32,491 nt of DNA from the NCBI GenBank assembly GCA_947632155.1, contig CANROF010000030.1:1-32491 (forward strand), read 5' to 3'. Positions 15,701 to 23,336 of the stretch are shown here, in pieces. The notes below the pieces were generated by a model. It was not told where the DNA came from. It searched no databases and worked only from the letters and a program-made list of their open reading frames with translations. The stretch comes from an uncultured Oscillospiraceae bacterium. GTDB taxonomy: Bacteria > Bacillota > Clostridia > Oscillospirales > Oscillospiraceae. Both the position numbers and the translations under genes were made by a program. The first letter of the stretch is position 1. Each line of letters begins with the position of its first letter.

Positions 15701-16196
15701 CATCACCGTGGCCGGGGTCATCACCGCTTCAAAGACAAAGGCCACCAAAAACGGCGGCCTCATGGCGTATGTGACATTGGACGACGGCACCGGCGCCGTG
15801 GAGCTGCTGGCCTTCCAGCGGGTGCTGGACACCTCCGGCGTCTATCTTCGGGAGGGGACCCTGGCCGCGGTGCGCGGCCGGCTCTCCATCCGTGAGGAGA
15901 AGGAGCCCCAGATCGTGGTAAATACCCTCCGGCCCATAAGCGACGTGCGCGCCGAGCCAATGCCCGACGTCCCCGAGGACACCCGGGGCAAAAAGCTCTA
16001 TCTGCGCCTGCCCACCCAGAGCTGCGCCGCCTTTGAGCGGATAAAAATGCTCCTGGTCATGTTCCCCGGCGACCAGCCCATCGTCACCTACTTCCAGGAC
16101 ACCCGCCGCCGCCAGGGCGCCACCTGCGTCATCCACCCCGCCCTGGTCCGGGAGCTCCGCGAGATGCTGGGGGACGACAACGTGGTGGTGAAATAA
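12723..16196 (+). CDS. dnaE: DNA polymerase III subunit alpha (DnaE type)
   Basis: 1157 residues. The PHP domain starts the protein (MAFTHLHVHSEYSLLDG). The palm domain has GPGRGSAAGSVVSYCL, PDIDMDF with catalytic Asp395 and Asp397, and the third aspartate Asp549 in KMDFLGLRNLT. A fingers/beta-binding region and a C-terminal OB fold (ITVAGVITASKTKATKNG) follow. It is the replicative or primer-extending polymerase alpha subunit; Firmicutes usually have PolC as well. ATG 12723 gives the canonical N terminus; GGAGGGAG lies 12 bases upstream inside whiA. A terminator follows the stop. Confidence 0.97.
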   Translation: MAFTHLHVHSEYSLLDGACRIKELAHRARELGQTSLAITDHGVMYGAVAFYKECKKEGIKPIIGCEVYVAPRTRFDKDHGEDSVRYHLILLCKNETGYKNLCYLVSMGFVEGFYMKPRIDMDLLRRHAEGLIALSACIQGQVPQFILQDRYNEAKKTAMEFLDIFGEGNYYLEIQDHAIPEERAAARGLIRLSRETGIPLVLTNDVHYLRREDAYAQDVLMCIQTGKTLDDPNRMKFNADGLYLKSEEEMRALYPDHPEAADNTELIAGKCNLDFEFGHYHLPKFDVPEGYTSKEYLEKLCQEGFAERYGHRPEVKEQLRYELDMIDRMGFTDYFLIVQDFVMFAKKSGIPVGPGRGSAAGSVVSYCLHITDVDPIKYSLYFERFLNPERVSMPDIDMDFCERRRGEVVEYVKRKYGTDRVAQIITFNTLKAKNAVRSVSKVLGLTFAEENELAKAMPNDPRATIADAIRTSKQLRDKMDSDERCRNVIETARAIEDMPKDSGTHAAGVVITRDPVHTYVPLALSKKDNTIATQYTMTTIEELGLLKMDFLGLRNLTVINDAVLDIRKKVPDFDISKIPDDDKATYDMLAAGKTSGVFQLESAGMTGVCVGMKAKSIEDITAVIALYRPGPMDSIPRFLEASVNPDKIRYKHPLLEPILNVTYGCIVYQEQVIEIFRRLAGFSLGQADMIRRAMSKKKMAEIQKERETFIYGDGQRGIAGCVRNGVPADVAGSIYDEITDFANYAFNKAHAVCYAIVAYETAYLKCHYPREYMAALMSSVLGYAEKVAEYTAECQDMEIHVLPPDINASYNRFTVEGDNIRYGLVAVKNIGSKFIDNVVAERESGGRFTSFHDFCERLFGGDLNRRAVESLIKAGAFDSLSVRRRQLMDVVGQELDAIADSRRRNVEGQMDLFGALSGDAGEPHTAVPLPDVEEYSSQERMAMEREVTGLYLSGHPMDSHREQARKIGAVPIGAVLSDWEEETAYHRFQDDQDITVAGVITASKTKATKNGGLMAYVTLDDGTGAVELLAFQRVLDTSGVYLREGTLAAVRGRLSIREEKEPQIVVNTLRPISDVRAEPMPDVPEDTRGKKLYLRLPTQSCAAFERIKMLLVMFPGDQPIVTYFQDTRRRQGATCVIHPALVRELREMLGDDNVVVK

Positions 16197-16210
16197 ACGC
16201 CAAATAGCAA

Positions 16211-16240
16211 AAATTCGCCGCGCTTGCGGCGAATTTTTTT
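16211..16240 (+). terminator. Intrinsic terminator after dnaE
   Basis: 11-bp stem AAATTCGCCGC (16211-16221) with GCGGCGAATTT (16226-16236), loop GCTT, then T residues. Ends the long hprK-dnaE cluster. Confidence 0.9.
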
Positions 16241-16261
16241 GCCTGGACATGCGCGAATTGA

Positions 16262-16450
16262 GGGACGGGCCGCCATGAGAGGCGACCCTACAGCGGGATT
16301 ATATGTTTCGCGTTATGGAGGGTATGGGTTCAAAATCGACACACGGGTCGCCGGGACGGCGACCCCTACGGCGTTGATTGGGGGGTCATAGAGAACGGAA
16401 ACGTTTCTGTCTTCTTGTAGGGGCCGCCTGATCTCCGCCGGACGCGCCGA
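16262..16450. repeat. Degenerate intergenic repeat region
   Basis: Contains hairpin GGGTCGCC/GGCGACCC (16345-16352 with 16358-16365) and several CGTAGGGG(C/T)CG-like units in both orientations, related to the repeats at 1126-1253. I see no gene between the dnaE terminator and 16470. Confidence 0.5.
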
Positions 16451-16469
16451 CACTCGTATTTGCCGCGAA

Positions 16470-17213
16470 TCATGGGGTGATTTCCGGCAGAATGTCCTTG
16501 AAATGCGGGTAATAGAGGAAAAAATGGGTGATCCCGAGGGACACGGCGATGGTGATCTTCTCCCTCAGCGTCCGCGTGTCGTCCCAGAGGACGAGGTGGG
16601 CGCGGCCGGCGCGGAGGGAGGTCCGGTAGTTGGCCCGCAGCTCCGGGGAGTAGAAGGCGCCCTCGGGGCCGGGCTCGCCCCAAGGCAGGGCGGAGCCCAG
16701 GCCCGTCCGGGCGGGGAGGGCGAAGTCCAGGCGCACCCGCTCCAGCTCCGGCGCCAGGCGCTCCGGGCCCCAGCGCCGGGCCAGGGCCTCCAAGCGCCCG
16801 TCATAGGTACCGGAGAAATTCTGGGCCGGGAGCCTTATGGCCGCGCCGGGGCAGGCCAGAGCGTAGCGCTCCGGCACAAAGAGCCGCAGGCCCTGCCGCG
16901 CGGCCTCCTCATCCAGGAGAGCGCAGAGGGCCGTGAGCTGCGGCGTGGGGCGGGGCAGGTCCAGGGAGATGCCGGAGCAGCCCATCCTGCGGCACTCCCG
17001 GGTGAGCTCGGCGGCCAGGCATAAGTGGGGCCCGTAGCCCGTGAGGGCGGAGCAGTCCACGTCCATCACCGACGCCCGCACATCCGGCCCCGGCGCACGG
17101 ACGAGCCGGAAGGAGCGGCCCACCCGGTAGGCCATCAGGGACACCTCCCCGGCCCGGGCGGCCTCGGCGGCCGTGTCCGGCGGGGAGGAGAGAAAAAATC
17201 TTATTTTCGACAT
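16470..17213 (-). CDS. Protein of unknown function, 247 residues
   Basis: No family recognised. The codon use and length support a real gene, and the start ATG 17213 has TGGGGAA seven bases upstream. There is no signal peptide or obvious membrane helix. Segments such as CRRMGCSGISLDLPRPTPQL and ITIAVSLGITHFFLYYPHFKDIL alternate beta strands and helices in a way that recalls TIM-barrel proteins such as spore-germination GH18-like folds, but no catalytic motif is evident, so no reaction is proposed. It diverges from yqeG with 61 bases between starts and ends beside the repeat region. Confidence 0.65.
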   Translation of the reverse strand: MSKIRFFLSSPPDTAAEAARAGEVSLMAYRVGRSFRLVRAPGPDVRASVMDVDCSALTGYGPHLCLAAELTRECRRMGCSGISLDLPRPTPQLTALCALLDEEAARQGLRLFVPERYALACPGAAIRLPAQNFSGTYDGRLEALARRWGPERLAPELERVRLDFALPARTGLGSALPWGEPGPEGAFYSPELRANYRTSLRAGRAHLVLWDDTRTLREKITIAVSLGITHFFLYYPHFKDILPEITP

Positions 17214-17241
17214 GTACAATTCCCCATTTATGTGCTATACT
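17213..17241 (+). promoter_or_regulatory. Promoter of yqeG-pepP
   Basis: TGTACA (17213-17218), 17-bp spacer, extended -10 TGCTATACT (TATACT 17236-17241). Confidence 0.6.
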
Positions 17242-17274
17242 TCATAATTGAATATATTCCGTTGGGGGACAAGT

Positions 17275-17793
17275 ATGAGCTTTTTTCTTATCCCGGAGCG
17301 CAAATTTCAGAAGGTCCAGGACATAAGCCCGGAGCTTCTGACAAAAATGGGCGTCCGGCTCCTCATTTTGGACGTTGACAACACCATCGCCCCCTACAAG
17401 ACCCTGACGCTGGAAAGCTCCGTGACAGACTGGGCGGAGCGGGTCCGGGCCGCCGGGGTGGAGCTCACCATCGTCTCCAACAACAAGGGCCGGCGGCCGG
17501 AGATCTTCGCGGGGCTCCTGGGCGTCCCCTACATAAAGCGGGCCGGCAAGCCCAGCCCCCGGGGCGTCCGGGAGGCCCTGCGCCTTGCGGGAGTGGAGCC
17601 CCGGGACGCGGCCCTGGCGGGGGACCAGATCTACACGGACACCATCGCGGCAAACTTAGCGGGGGTGCGGATGCTCCTGGTGGAGCCCATAAAATTCACA
17701 AATCCCTTTTTGGCGATCCGGTATTTTCTGGAGCTGCCCTTCCGGCATGAGAGACGACGCAAATCATTTTCCGCAAAGGAGTTAGATCAATAA
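17275..17793 (+). CDS. YqeG family HAD-type phosphatase
   Basis: 172 residues. HAD motif I is LDVDNTIAP (Asp33 and Asp35 as nucleophile and acid/base), motif II is TIVSNN, the motif III lysine is in KRAGKPSPRG, and motif IV is GDQIYTDTIAA. YqeG is a HAD IIIA phosphatase of uncertain substrate, usually found near yqeH/aroE in Firmicutes. ATG 17275 follows GTTGGGGG; a nearby upstream ATG lacks a ribosome site. The stop and the pepP start overlap (TAATG), indicating coupling. Confidence 0.9.
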   Translation: MSFFLIPERKFQKVQDISPELLTKMGVRLLILDVDNTIAPYKTLTLESSVTDWAERVRAAGVELTIVSNNKGRRPEIFAGLLGVPYIKRAGKPSPRGVREALRLAGVEPRDAALAGDQIYTDTIAANLAGVRMLLVEPIKFTNPFLAIRYFLELPFRHERRRKSFSAKELDQ

Positions 17794-18863
17794 TGAACAA
17801 CATCAAAAAAATAAGCGCGGCCCTCTCCGGCGCCGACGCCGGGGCCATCTTCGTCACCAGCGGCCAGAATCGCTACTACGCCACGGGCTTTCGCTCCAGC
17901 GCCGGGGACCTCTTCATCTGCGCCGACGGCGCGGCGGCGCTTTTCATCGACGCCCGGTATTATGAGGAGGCCAGCCGCAGCATCACCGGGGCCGAGGTCA
18001 TCTGCTCCAACGACAAGCCCCTTTTGGACCTGGAGAACGACTTTTTGGCCGCCCACGGCGTGGAGAGACTGGCGGTGGAGGAGGGGAGCCTCTCCTACGC
18101 CGCCTATAGGCGCCTTGAGGAGACGCTGAAGCCCGCGTTCGTCCCCGGACAGAAGCTTTTGCGGGACCTGCGCATGGTGAAATCCCCGGAGGAGATGGAG
18201 CTGATGCTGGCGGCCCAGCGCATCGCCGACGAGGCCTTCACCGACACCCTGAAGCTCATCACCCCCGACATCACCGAGCGGGAGCTGGCGGCGGAGCTCA
18301 CCTGCCGGATGCTGCGCCTGGGCGCGGAGGATAAGTCCTTCGACCCCATCGTAGTCTCCGGGAGCCTTTCCAGCGTGCCCCACGGCAAGCCCAGGGACGT
18401 GAAGCTCCAGCGGGGCTTTTTGACCATGGACTTCGGCGCCCTCTACCGCGGCTACTGCTCCGACACCACCCGCACCGTGGCCATCGGCGAGCCCACAGAG
18501 GAGATGGCGAGGGTCTACAACACCGTCCTTGCGGCCCAGACGGAGGCCATCCGCGCCGCCCATGCCGGCATGACCGGCCGGGAGCTGGACGGCGTGGCGC
18601 GCCAGGTCATAAGGGACGCCGGCTACGGGGAGTATTTCAGCCACTCCCTCTCCCACGGCGTGGGCATCGACATCCACGAGTTCCCCAACTGCTCGCCCAG
18701 GAGCGAGGACGTTCTGGCGCCGGGGGCGGTCATCTCCATGGAGCCGGGCATCTATCTGCCGGGCCGGTTCGGCGTCCGGATCGAGGACGTCATTGAGCTC
18801 ACCGGGGACGGATGCCGGGACCTCACCGCGCTTCCCAAGGAGCTTTTGGTGTTCTGCGCGTAA
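17793..18863 (+). CDS. M24B Xaa-Pro aminopeptidase
   Basis: 356 residues. The N-terminal creatinase-like domain is followed by the pita-bread catalytic domain. The five metal ligands are in place: Asp213 (MDFGALY), Asp224 (CSDTTRT), His288 (SHGVGIDIHE), Glu317 (MEPGIY) and Glu331 (RIEDV). It removes N-terminal residues preceding proline in the cytoplasm. RBS AAAGGAG lies 12 bases upstream. In Clostridia and Bacillus this gene typically lies just before efp, as here. Confidence 0.93.
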   Translation: MNNIKKISAALSGADAGAIFVTSGQNRYYATGFRSSAGDLFICADGAAALFIDARYYEEASRSITGAEVICSNDKPLLDLENDFLAAHGVERLAVEEGSLSYAAYRRLEETLKPAFVPGQKLLRDLRMVKSPEEMELMLAAQRIADEAFTDTLKLITPDITERELAAELTCRMLRLGAEDKSFDPIVVSGSLSSVPHGKPRDVKLQRGFLTMDFGALYRGYCSDTTRTVAIGEPTEEMARVYNTVLAAQTEAIRAAHAGMTGRELDGVARQVIRDAGYGEYFSHSLSHGVGIDIHEFPNCSPRSEDVLAPGAVISMEPGIYLPGRFGVRIEDVIELTGDGCRDLTALPKELLVFCA

Positions 18864-18888
18864 ATGCGCGTAATCGCATAAAAAACTC

Positions 18889-18917
18889 TTGCAAAAAAGC
18901 GGGATATGCGGTAAAAT
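18889..18917 (+). promoter_or_regulatory. Promoter of efp
   Basis: TTGCAA (18889-18894), 17-bp spacer, TAAAAT (18912-18917); leader of about 55 bases. Confidence 0.7.
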
Positions 18918-18977
18918 AAATCAGATTTACATTTACGGTTCGTAAAAAGCGAATTAACCTTACGGGAGGATAACAAC

Positions 18978-19547
18978 ATGGCAACGATAACCGCCAGCGA
19001 TTTCAGGAACGGCAAGACCTTTGAGTACGAGGGAAAGCCCGTCATGGTCGTGGAGTTCCAGCACGTCAAGCCCGGCAAGGGCGCGGCGTTTGTGCGCACC
19101 AAGATGAAGAACCTCATCACCGGCGCCGTCACGGAGACTTCCTTCAACCCCACCGCCAAATTTGAGGAGGCCTTCGTTGAGCGCAAGGAGGCCGAATACC
19201 TCTATCAGGACGGCGACCTCTATTACTTCATGGACCCCGAGTCCTATGAGCAGGAGCCCGTCAGCAAGTCCAAGCTGGGCGACAACTTCCGCTTCGTCAA
19301 GGAGAACATGGTCTGCACCATCAGCTCCTACAAGGGCGACGTCTTCTCCGTGGAGCCGCCCAACTTCGTGGAGCTGGAGATCACCGACACCGACCCCGGC
19401 TTTGCCGGCAACACCGCCACCAACACCTTAAAGCCCGCCACGTTGGAGACTGGCGCCGAGATCAAGGTGCCCCTTTTCATCAACGTGGGCGACCGCATCC
19501 GCATCGACACCCGCACCGGCGAGTATCTTGAGCGGGCAAAGGGTTAA
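18978..19547 (+). CDS. efp: Elongation factor P
   Basis: 189 residues. It has three beta-barrel domains; the tip of domain I is the loop KPGKGAAF (residues 31-38), which reaches the peptidyl-transferase centre and carries the modified lysine. The C-terminal signature is [17 protein letters not shown]. It relieves ribosome stalling at polyproline stretches. RBS GGGAGG precedes the ATG. No yjeA/epmB-like or ymfI-like modification gene is nearby. Confidence 0.97.
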   Translation: MATITASDFRNGKTFEYEGKPVMVVEFQHVKPGKGAAFVRTKMKNLITGAVTETSFNPTAKFEEAFVERKEAEYLYQDGDLYYFMDPESYEQEPVSKSKLGDNFRFVKENMVCTISSYKGDVFSVEPPNFVELEITDTDPGFAGNTATNTLKPATLETGAEIKVPLFINVGDRIRIDTRTGEYLERAKG

Positions 19548-19635
19548 ACTATCTCCTGTTGGACCGGGAAGCCCCCGGCGCTCAAAGGAGCCGCCGCGGA
19601 TAAGTTATTTTTTATTTGAAATGGAGGGCATTATC

Positions 19636-20160
19636 ATGACACCTGCTGAGAAAGTAGCTTATATCAAGGGCCTTATGGAGGGCATGGAGATGGACACCGA
19701 AAAGGGCCAGGGCAAGGTGCTTGCCGCCGTCCTGGACGTCCTGGAGGATCTGGCTCTGGGCCAGGAGGAGCTTGAGAGCTCCGTCCAGGAGCTGGGCGAC
19801 GGTCTGGACGCCGTCTCCGACGACCTGGAGTCCGTTGAGGACGCCGTCTACGGCGAGGACGGGGACGAGTGCGGCTGCGGCTGCCACCACCATCACCACC
19901 ACGACGATGAGGACGACGACGAGGACTACGAGTACGAGGTTGAGTGCCCCGCCTGCGGCGCGGAGCTGGTCCTGGACGAGAGCGACCTTGAACAGGGCGT
20001 GATCTCCTGCCCCGAGTGCGGCGAGACTCTGGAGCTGGACCTCACCGAGGAGGAAGAGGACGGCGACGAGGAAAAGGACGGCGGCGCCGGCGACTCCGAC
20101 GACGATGACGATGACGACGACGAGGAGTACGACGCCGAGGACCTGGAGCCCGAGGAATGA
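19636..20160 (+). CDS. CD1247 N-terminal-domain-like acidic protein with zinc ribbon and His6 run
   Basis: 174 residues, extremely acidic. Residues 1-70 are helical (MTPAEKVAYIKGLMEGMEMD), matching my memory of the CD1247 N-terminal domain found after efp in Clostridia. Then come CGCGC followed by six consecutive histidines (84-89), an Asp/Glu run, a zinc ribbon CPAC/CPEC (Cys104, 107, 125, 128) and a C-terminal run of eight aspartates (155-162). The Cys/His/Asp composition suggests metal binding, but a function is not known. ATG 19636 follows TGGAGGG. It lies 88 bases after efp with no clear terminator between. Confidence 0.8.
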   Translation: MTPAEKVAYIKGLMEGMEMDTEKGQGKVLAAVLDVLEDLALGQEELESSVQELGDGLDAVSDDLESVEDAVYGEDGDECGCGCHHHHHHDDEDDDEDYEYEVECPACGAELVLDESDLEQGVISCPECGETLELDLTEEEEDGDEEKDGGAGDSDDDDDDDDEEYDAEDLEPEE

Positions 20161-20178
20161 TCCTTTAAACCAATGAAA

Positions 20179-20428
20179 AGGCCGCCCACGGGACGGCCTC
20201 AAATTGTCGGCAAAGGCCGCAGGCCTTTGCCGACAAAAGGAAACGTGCGGGAAATTTTTCTGAATTTTGCGAAATTCAGAGAAAATTTCCCTGCTGTTTT
20301 GCTCCGTGCACGGCCCGCAGGGCCGCGCGCTCCGCAAAACAAAAGGTATTTTTTCCGACGCACATGTCGCCGGAAAAAATATTGATTCGGGGTTTGTCAA
20401 CTGTCTGAGGCCGCCCACGGGACGGCCT
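20179..20428. repeat. Four-hairpin dispersed element, copy 2 (reverse), with 21-bp direct repeats
   Basis: Core 20200-20407 (208 bp) reads in the opposite orientation to copy 1. Stem sequences differ from copy 1 but remain paired, for example TGTCGGCAAAGGCC/GGCCTTTGCCGACA and GTTTTGC.../...GCAAAAC instead of GTCGC/GCGAC. An exact 21-bp direct repeat flanks it (20179-20199 and 20408-20428). Each repeat is a hairpin with CCGCCC-AC-GGG in the middle, and the right one is followed by eight T residues and so forms a full terminator of the acidic-protein gene. Confidence 0.85.
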
Positions 20429-20436
20429 TTTTTTGT
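20408..20436 (+). terminator. Intrinsic terminator (right direct repeat of copy 2)
   Basis: Hairpin AGGCCG...CGGCCT followed by T8. The same stem without the T-run stands at 20179-20199, on the other side of the element. Confidence 0.75.
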
Positions 20437-20464
20437 GGTATTTTGCATCCGTGGGGAGCACATT

Positions 20465-22336
20465 ATGATCGACCTTTCCGTTCAGAAAATTCGAATCGCC
20501 TTTGAAAAGGGCAACGACATCTTAAAGGGCGTCACCTTTGACGTGAATTCCGGGGAGCACGTGGGCATTCTGGGCCGCAACGGCGCCGGGAAGACCACAC
20601 TCTTTCGCGTCATCTCCGGGGAGCTCACCGCCGACGAGGGCGTGGTGGTGACGCCCCCGGGCAAGCGGGTGGGGGTCCTGAGCCAGATACCCGTCTACCC
20701 GGAGGGGTACACCGGCGAGGACGTGCTGCGCCGCGCCCAGAGGCGCATCGAGAAAATGGGGGAGGAGATGGAGGCCCTGGCCGCGAAGATGGCCGCCGGG
20801 GACTCAAGCTCCGACACCCTGCGGGCCTACGACAGGCTCTCCGCGGAGTTCCTGCGCCTGGGGGGCTATGAGCTGGAGCGCTTCCGGGACACCGTGGCCA
20901 ACGGCCTGGGCATCCCCCGCGTTCAGCGGGAGCAGCCCTACCGGGAGCTGTCCGGCGGGGAGCGCACGCGGTTAAATCTGGCGCGGCTCATTTTGGAGGA
21001 TACGGACATACTGCTTTTGGACGAGCCCACGAATCACCTGGACATGTCCGCCGCGGAGTGGCTGGAGGACTATATCAACAAATTCAAGGGCACGGTCCTG
21101 GCCATCTCCCACGACCGGTATTTCCTGGACCGGACCGTCAGCCGCATCATCGAGATCGTGGACGGCGCGCCGGAATTTTACAGCGGCAGCTACTCCTTTT
21201 ACATCCAGGAAAAGCGCCGCCGGTACGAGGAGCGATTAAAGCAGTATGAGAAGCAGGAGGCCAAGATCGCCCAGCTCCAGAGGGCCGCGGACGACCTGCA
21301 CCTGTGGGCCTTCATGGGGGCGGACAAGCTCCACAAGCGGGCCTTCTCCATCGAAAAGCGCATCGACAAAATGCGCGTCACCGACCGCCCCCGGCAGGAG
21401 GCGAAGATGAGGTCCCGCTTCGGCGAGGCGGAGTTCCGGGGCGACGAGGTCCTGCTGGCGAAGGGCGTCACCAAGGCGTTTGGGGAGAAGAGGATCCTGG
21501 GCGAGACGGAGCTTCTCATCGAGCCGGGGGAGCGGGTGGCCCTCATCGGGGACAACGGCACCGGCAAATCCACGCTCATCCGGATGATCATGGGTCTGGA
21601 GCCGGAGGACGCCGGCTTTATAAGGCTTGGCCCGGCGGTAAAGTGCGCGTATCTCCCCCAGACCGTCGCCTTTGAGGACGAAAACCTCTCCGTCCTGGAG
21701 ACGATGATGTACGAGGGCAAATGCACCCAGCAGGAGGCCCGGGACCGCCTGGCGGCGTTCCTCTTCCGGGGCGACGGGGTGTTCACCCCGGTTTCCGCCC
21801 TGTCCGGCGGGGAGCGAAGCCGCCTGAAGCTGTGTATGCTGATGAGATCGGACATCAATTTCCTCATTTTGGACGAGCCCACCAACCACCTGGACGTGGC
21901 AAGCCGGGAGTGGATCGAGGACGCCCTCTCCGATTACACCGAGGCGCTTCTGTTCGTCTCCCACGACCGGTATTTCATCAGCCGCTTCGCCACCCGCATC
22001 TGGGCCATGGGCGGGGGAGAGCTCCGGGACTACCGCATGGGGTACGAGGAGTACCGGGCATACCTGGAGCGCCAGAGGCAGCTCGCCCAGACCGCCGCGG
22101 CGAAGACGGAGAAGCCCAAAAAGGAGCAAAAAAAGCCCGCCGCCTCCAGGGAGAAGAGCACGGCGAGGCTGGAGCGTGAGATAAGCCAGTTGGAGGCGAA
22201 GCTCTCCGAGAACCAGGCCGCCCAGGAGGCCGCCGCCACGGACTACCAGCGGCTCATGGAGCTCACCGGGGAGCACCGGGAGCTCTCCGCGCGCCTGGAG
22301 GAGCTTTACGCGGCCTGGGAGGAGGCCATGGAATGA
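20465..22336 (+). CDS. ABC-F family ATP-binding protein
   Basis: 623 residues with two ABC ATPase domains and no membrane domain. First domain: GRNGAGKTT (from 37), LSGGERTRL (from 162), LLLDEPTNHLD. Second domain: GDNGTGKST (from 362), LSGGERSRL (from 446), LILDEPTNHLD. The interdomain linker is the long helical P-site tRNA interaction motif, and a C-terminal coiled coil ends the protein. ABC-F proteins act on the ribosome (EttA, Uup, YfmR or antibiotic-protection types); which one cannot be told here. ATG 20465 follows GGGGAG; the ydcF-like gene overlaps its end by four bases. Confidence 0.93.
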   Translation: MIDLSVQKIRIAFEKGNDILKGVTFDVNSGEHVGILGRNGAGKTTLFRVISGELTADEGVVVTPPGKRVGVLSQIPVYPEGYTGEDVLRRAQRRIEKMGEEMEALAAKMAAGDSSSDTLRAYDRLSAEFLRLGGYELERFRDTVANGLGIPRVQREQPYRELSGGERTRLNLARLILEDTDILLLDEPTNHLDMSAAEWLEDYINKFKGTVLAISHDRYFLDRTVSRIIEIVDGAPEFYSGSYSFYIQEKRRRYEERLKQYEKQEAKIAQLQRAADDLHLWAFMGADKLHKRAFSIEKRIDKMRVTDRPRQEAKMRSRFGEAEFRGDEVLLAKGVTKAFGEKRILGETELLIEPGERVALIGDNGTGKSTLIRMIMGLEPEDAGFIRLGPAVKCAYLPQTVAFEDENLSVLETMMYEGKCTQQEARDRLAAFLFRGDGVFTPVSALSGGERSRLKLCMLMRSDINFLILDEPTNHLDVASREWIEDALSDYTEALLFVSHDRYFISRFATRIWAMGGGELRDYRMGYEEYRAYLERQRQLAQTAAAKTEKPKKEQKKPAASREKSTARLEREISQLEAKLSENQAAQEAAATDYQRLMELTGEHRELSARLEELYAAWEEAME

Positions 22337-23085
22337 AAAAGTACCTTGGATATATCCTGACCGCGGCGGTTTTTTTCGCGCTGGCAGTCGTTTTCCGCTT
22401 CGCTCTGGTGGGCTACGGGTTTTTGGCGCTGTGCTTCGCCGGGTGCGCGGCCCTGACGCTTATGTATATGGGCATCAAGGTGTGGTCCCGAAAGCGGGAA
22501 AGACCGGCCCGGAGGTGTAAGGTGTTTTTGACAGGTCTTGTCATTTTGGGCCTTCTGGCCGCCGCGGTCACGGAGGGCTGCATCGTCTCCCGGGAGCTTT
22601 CCCCCGGGAAGGCCGGCCGGTACGCCATCGTCCTGGGGGCGGGGGTGGACGGCACGCGGCCCAGCCTTTCATTGAAGGCCCGGCTGGAGGCGGCGCTTAA
22701 ATTCGCCAATGAGAATCCGGACTCCGTGCTCGTCCTCTCCGGGGGCCAGGGCGGCGGGGAGAATATCTCCGAGGCCCGGTGCATGTACGATTGGCTCACC
22801 GAAAGGGGAGTGGACCCCGGGCGGCTCGTCATGGAGGACCGCTCCACCAGCACCGAGGAAAACCTGACCTTCTCCCTGGAAAAGCTCCGGGCCCTGGACC
22901 CGGACTTCGGCCGGGTGACCATCATCACCGCCGGCTACCACATCGCCCGCGCCCAGCTCATGGCGGAGGACCTGGGATACGCCGCCACCTCCTCCCGCGC
23001 CGCCCACACGCCCCTGCCCATCTTAGAGCTCAACTACTACCTCCGCGAGATCCCCGCCATTTGGTGGTATCTCATAAAACGGTAA
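22333..23085 (+). CDS. YdcF/SanA family (DUF218) membrane protein
   Basis: 250 residues. Three hydrophobic helices make up the first about 85 residues, then the DUF218 domain with IVLGAGVDGTRPS, LSGGQGGGENISEA and TAGYHIARAQ. The domain probably faces outward or is membrane-associated; the family is linked to envelope integrity, with no settled reaction. The start overlaps the ABC-F stop (ATGA). A dispersed element starts four bases after the stop codon. Confidence 0.88.
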   Translation: MKKYLGYILTAAVFFALAVVFRFALVGYGFLALCFAGCAALTLMYMGIKVWSRKRERPARRCKVFLTGLVILGLLAAAVTEGCIVSRELSPGKAGRYAIVLGAGVDGTRPSLSLKARLEAALKFANENPDSVLVLSGGQGGGENISEARCMYDWLTERGVDPGRLVMEDRSTSTEENLTFSLEKLRALDPDFGRVTIITAGYHIARAQLMAEDLGYAATSSRAAHTPLPILELNYYLREIPAIWWYLIKR

Positions 23086-23088
23086 AAC

Positions 23089-23336
23089 CCCAATTCAATA
23101 TTTTTTCCAAGGACATGCGCCTTGGAAAAAATCCCTTTTGTCGCCCAAGTTGGCGCCCGCAGGCGCCATGCAAGCGAGCAACCGCCGCTATGCGGCGGCT
23201 CTTAGCGAGTCGTAGTGCCGCCTGCGGCGGCGCGCGCAGGGCGACGGCAGGGAAAAAGGCCCCGAATTCCGCAGAATTCGGGGCCTTTTTTCCGCACGTA
23301 TCCCTTAATTGGGTAAAGCCCCCATCGGGGGCTTTA
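23089..23336. repeat. Four-hairpin dispersed element, copy 3 (forward), longer
   Basis: The first hairpin is as in copy 1 (TTTTTTCCAAGG/CCTTGGAAAAAA). The second is enlarged by nested hairpins (GGCGCCCGCAGGCGCC; GCCGCCGCTATGCGGCGGC-type; GCCGCCTGCGGCGGC). The third has a different but paired stem, AAGGCCCCGAATTC/GAATTCGGGGCCTT. The fourth is TAAAGCCCCC/GGGGGCTTTA (23314-23323 with 23327-23336). No flanking direct repeat was found. The last stem contains the stop codon of the reverse-strand carD-like gene. Confidence 0.8.

Noticed and set aside
19612-20463. 283-codon reverse frame opposite the acidic protein and copy 2
   Set aside because: Valine/leucine-rich shadow of Asp/Glu codons.
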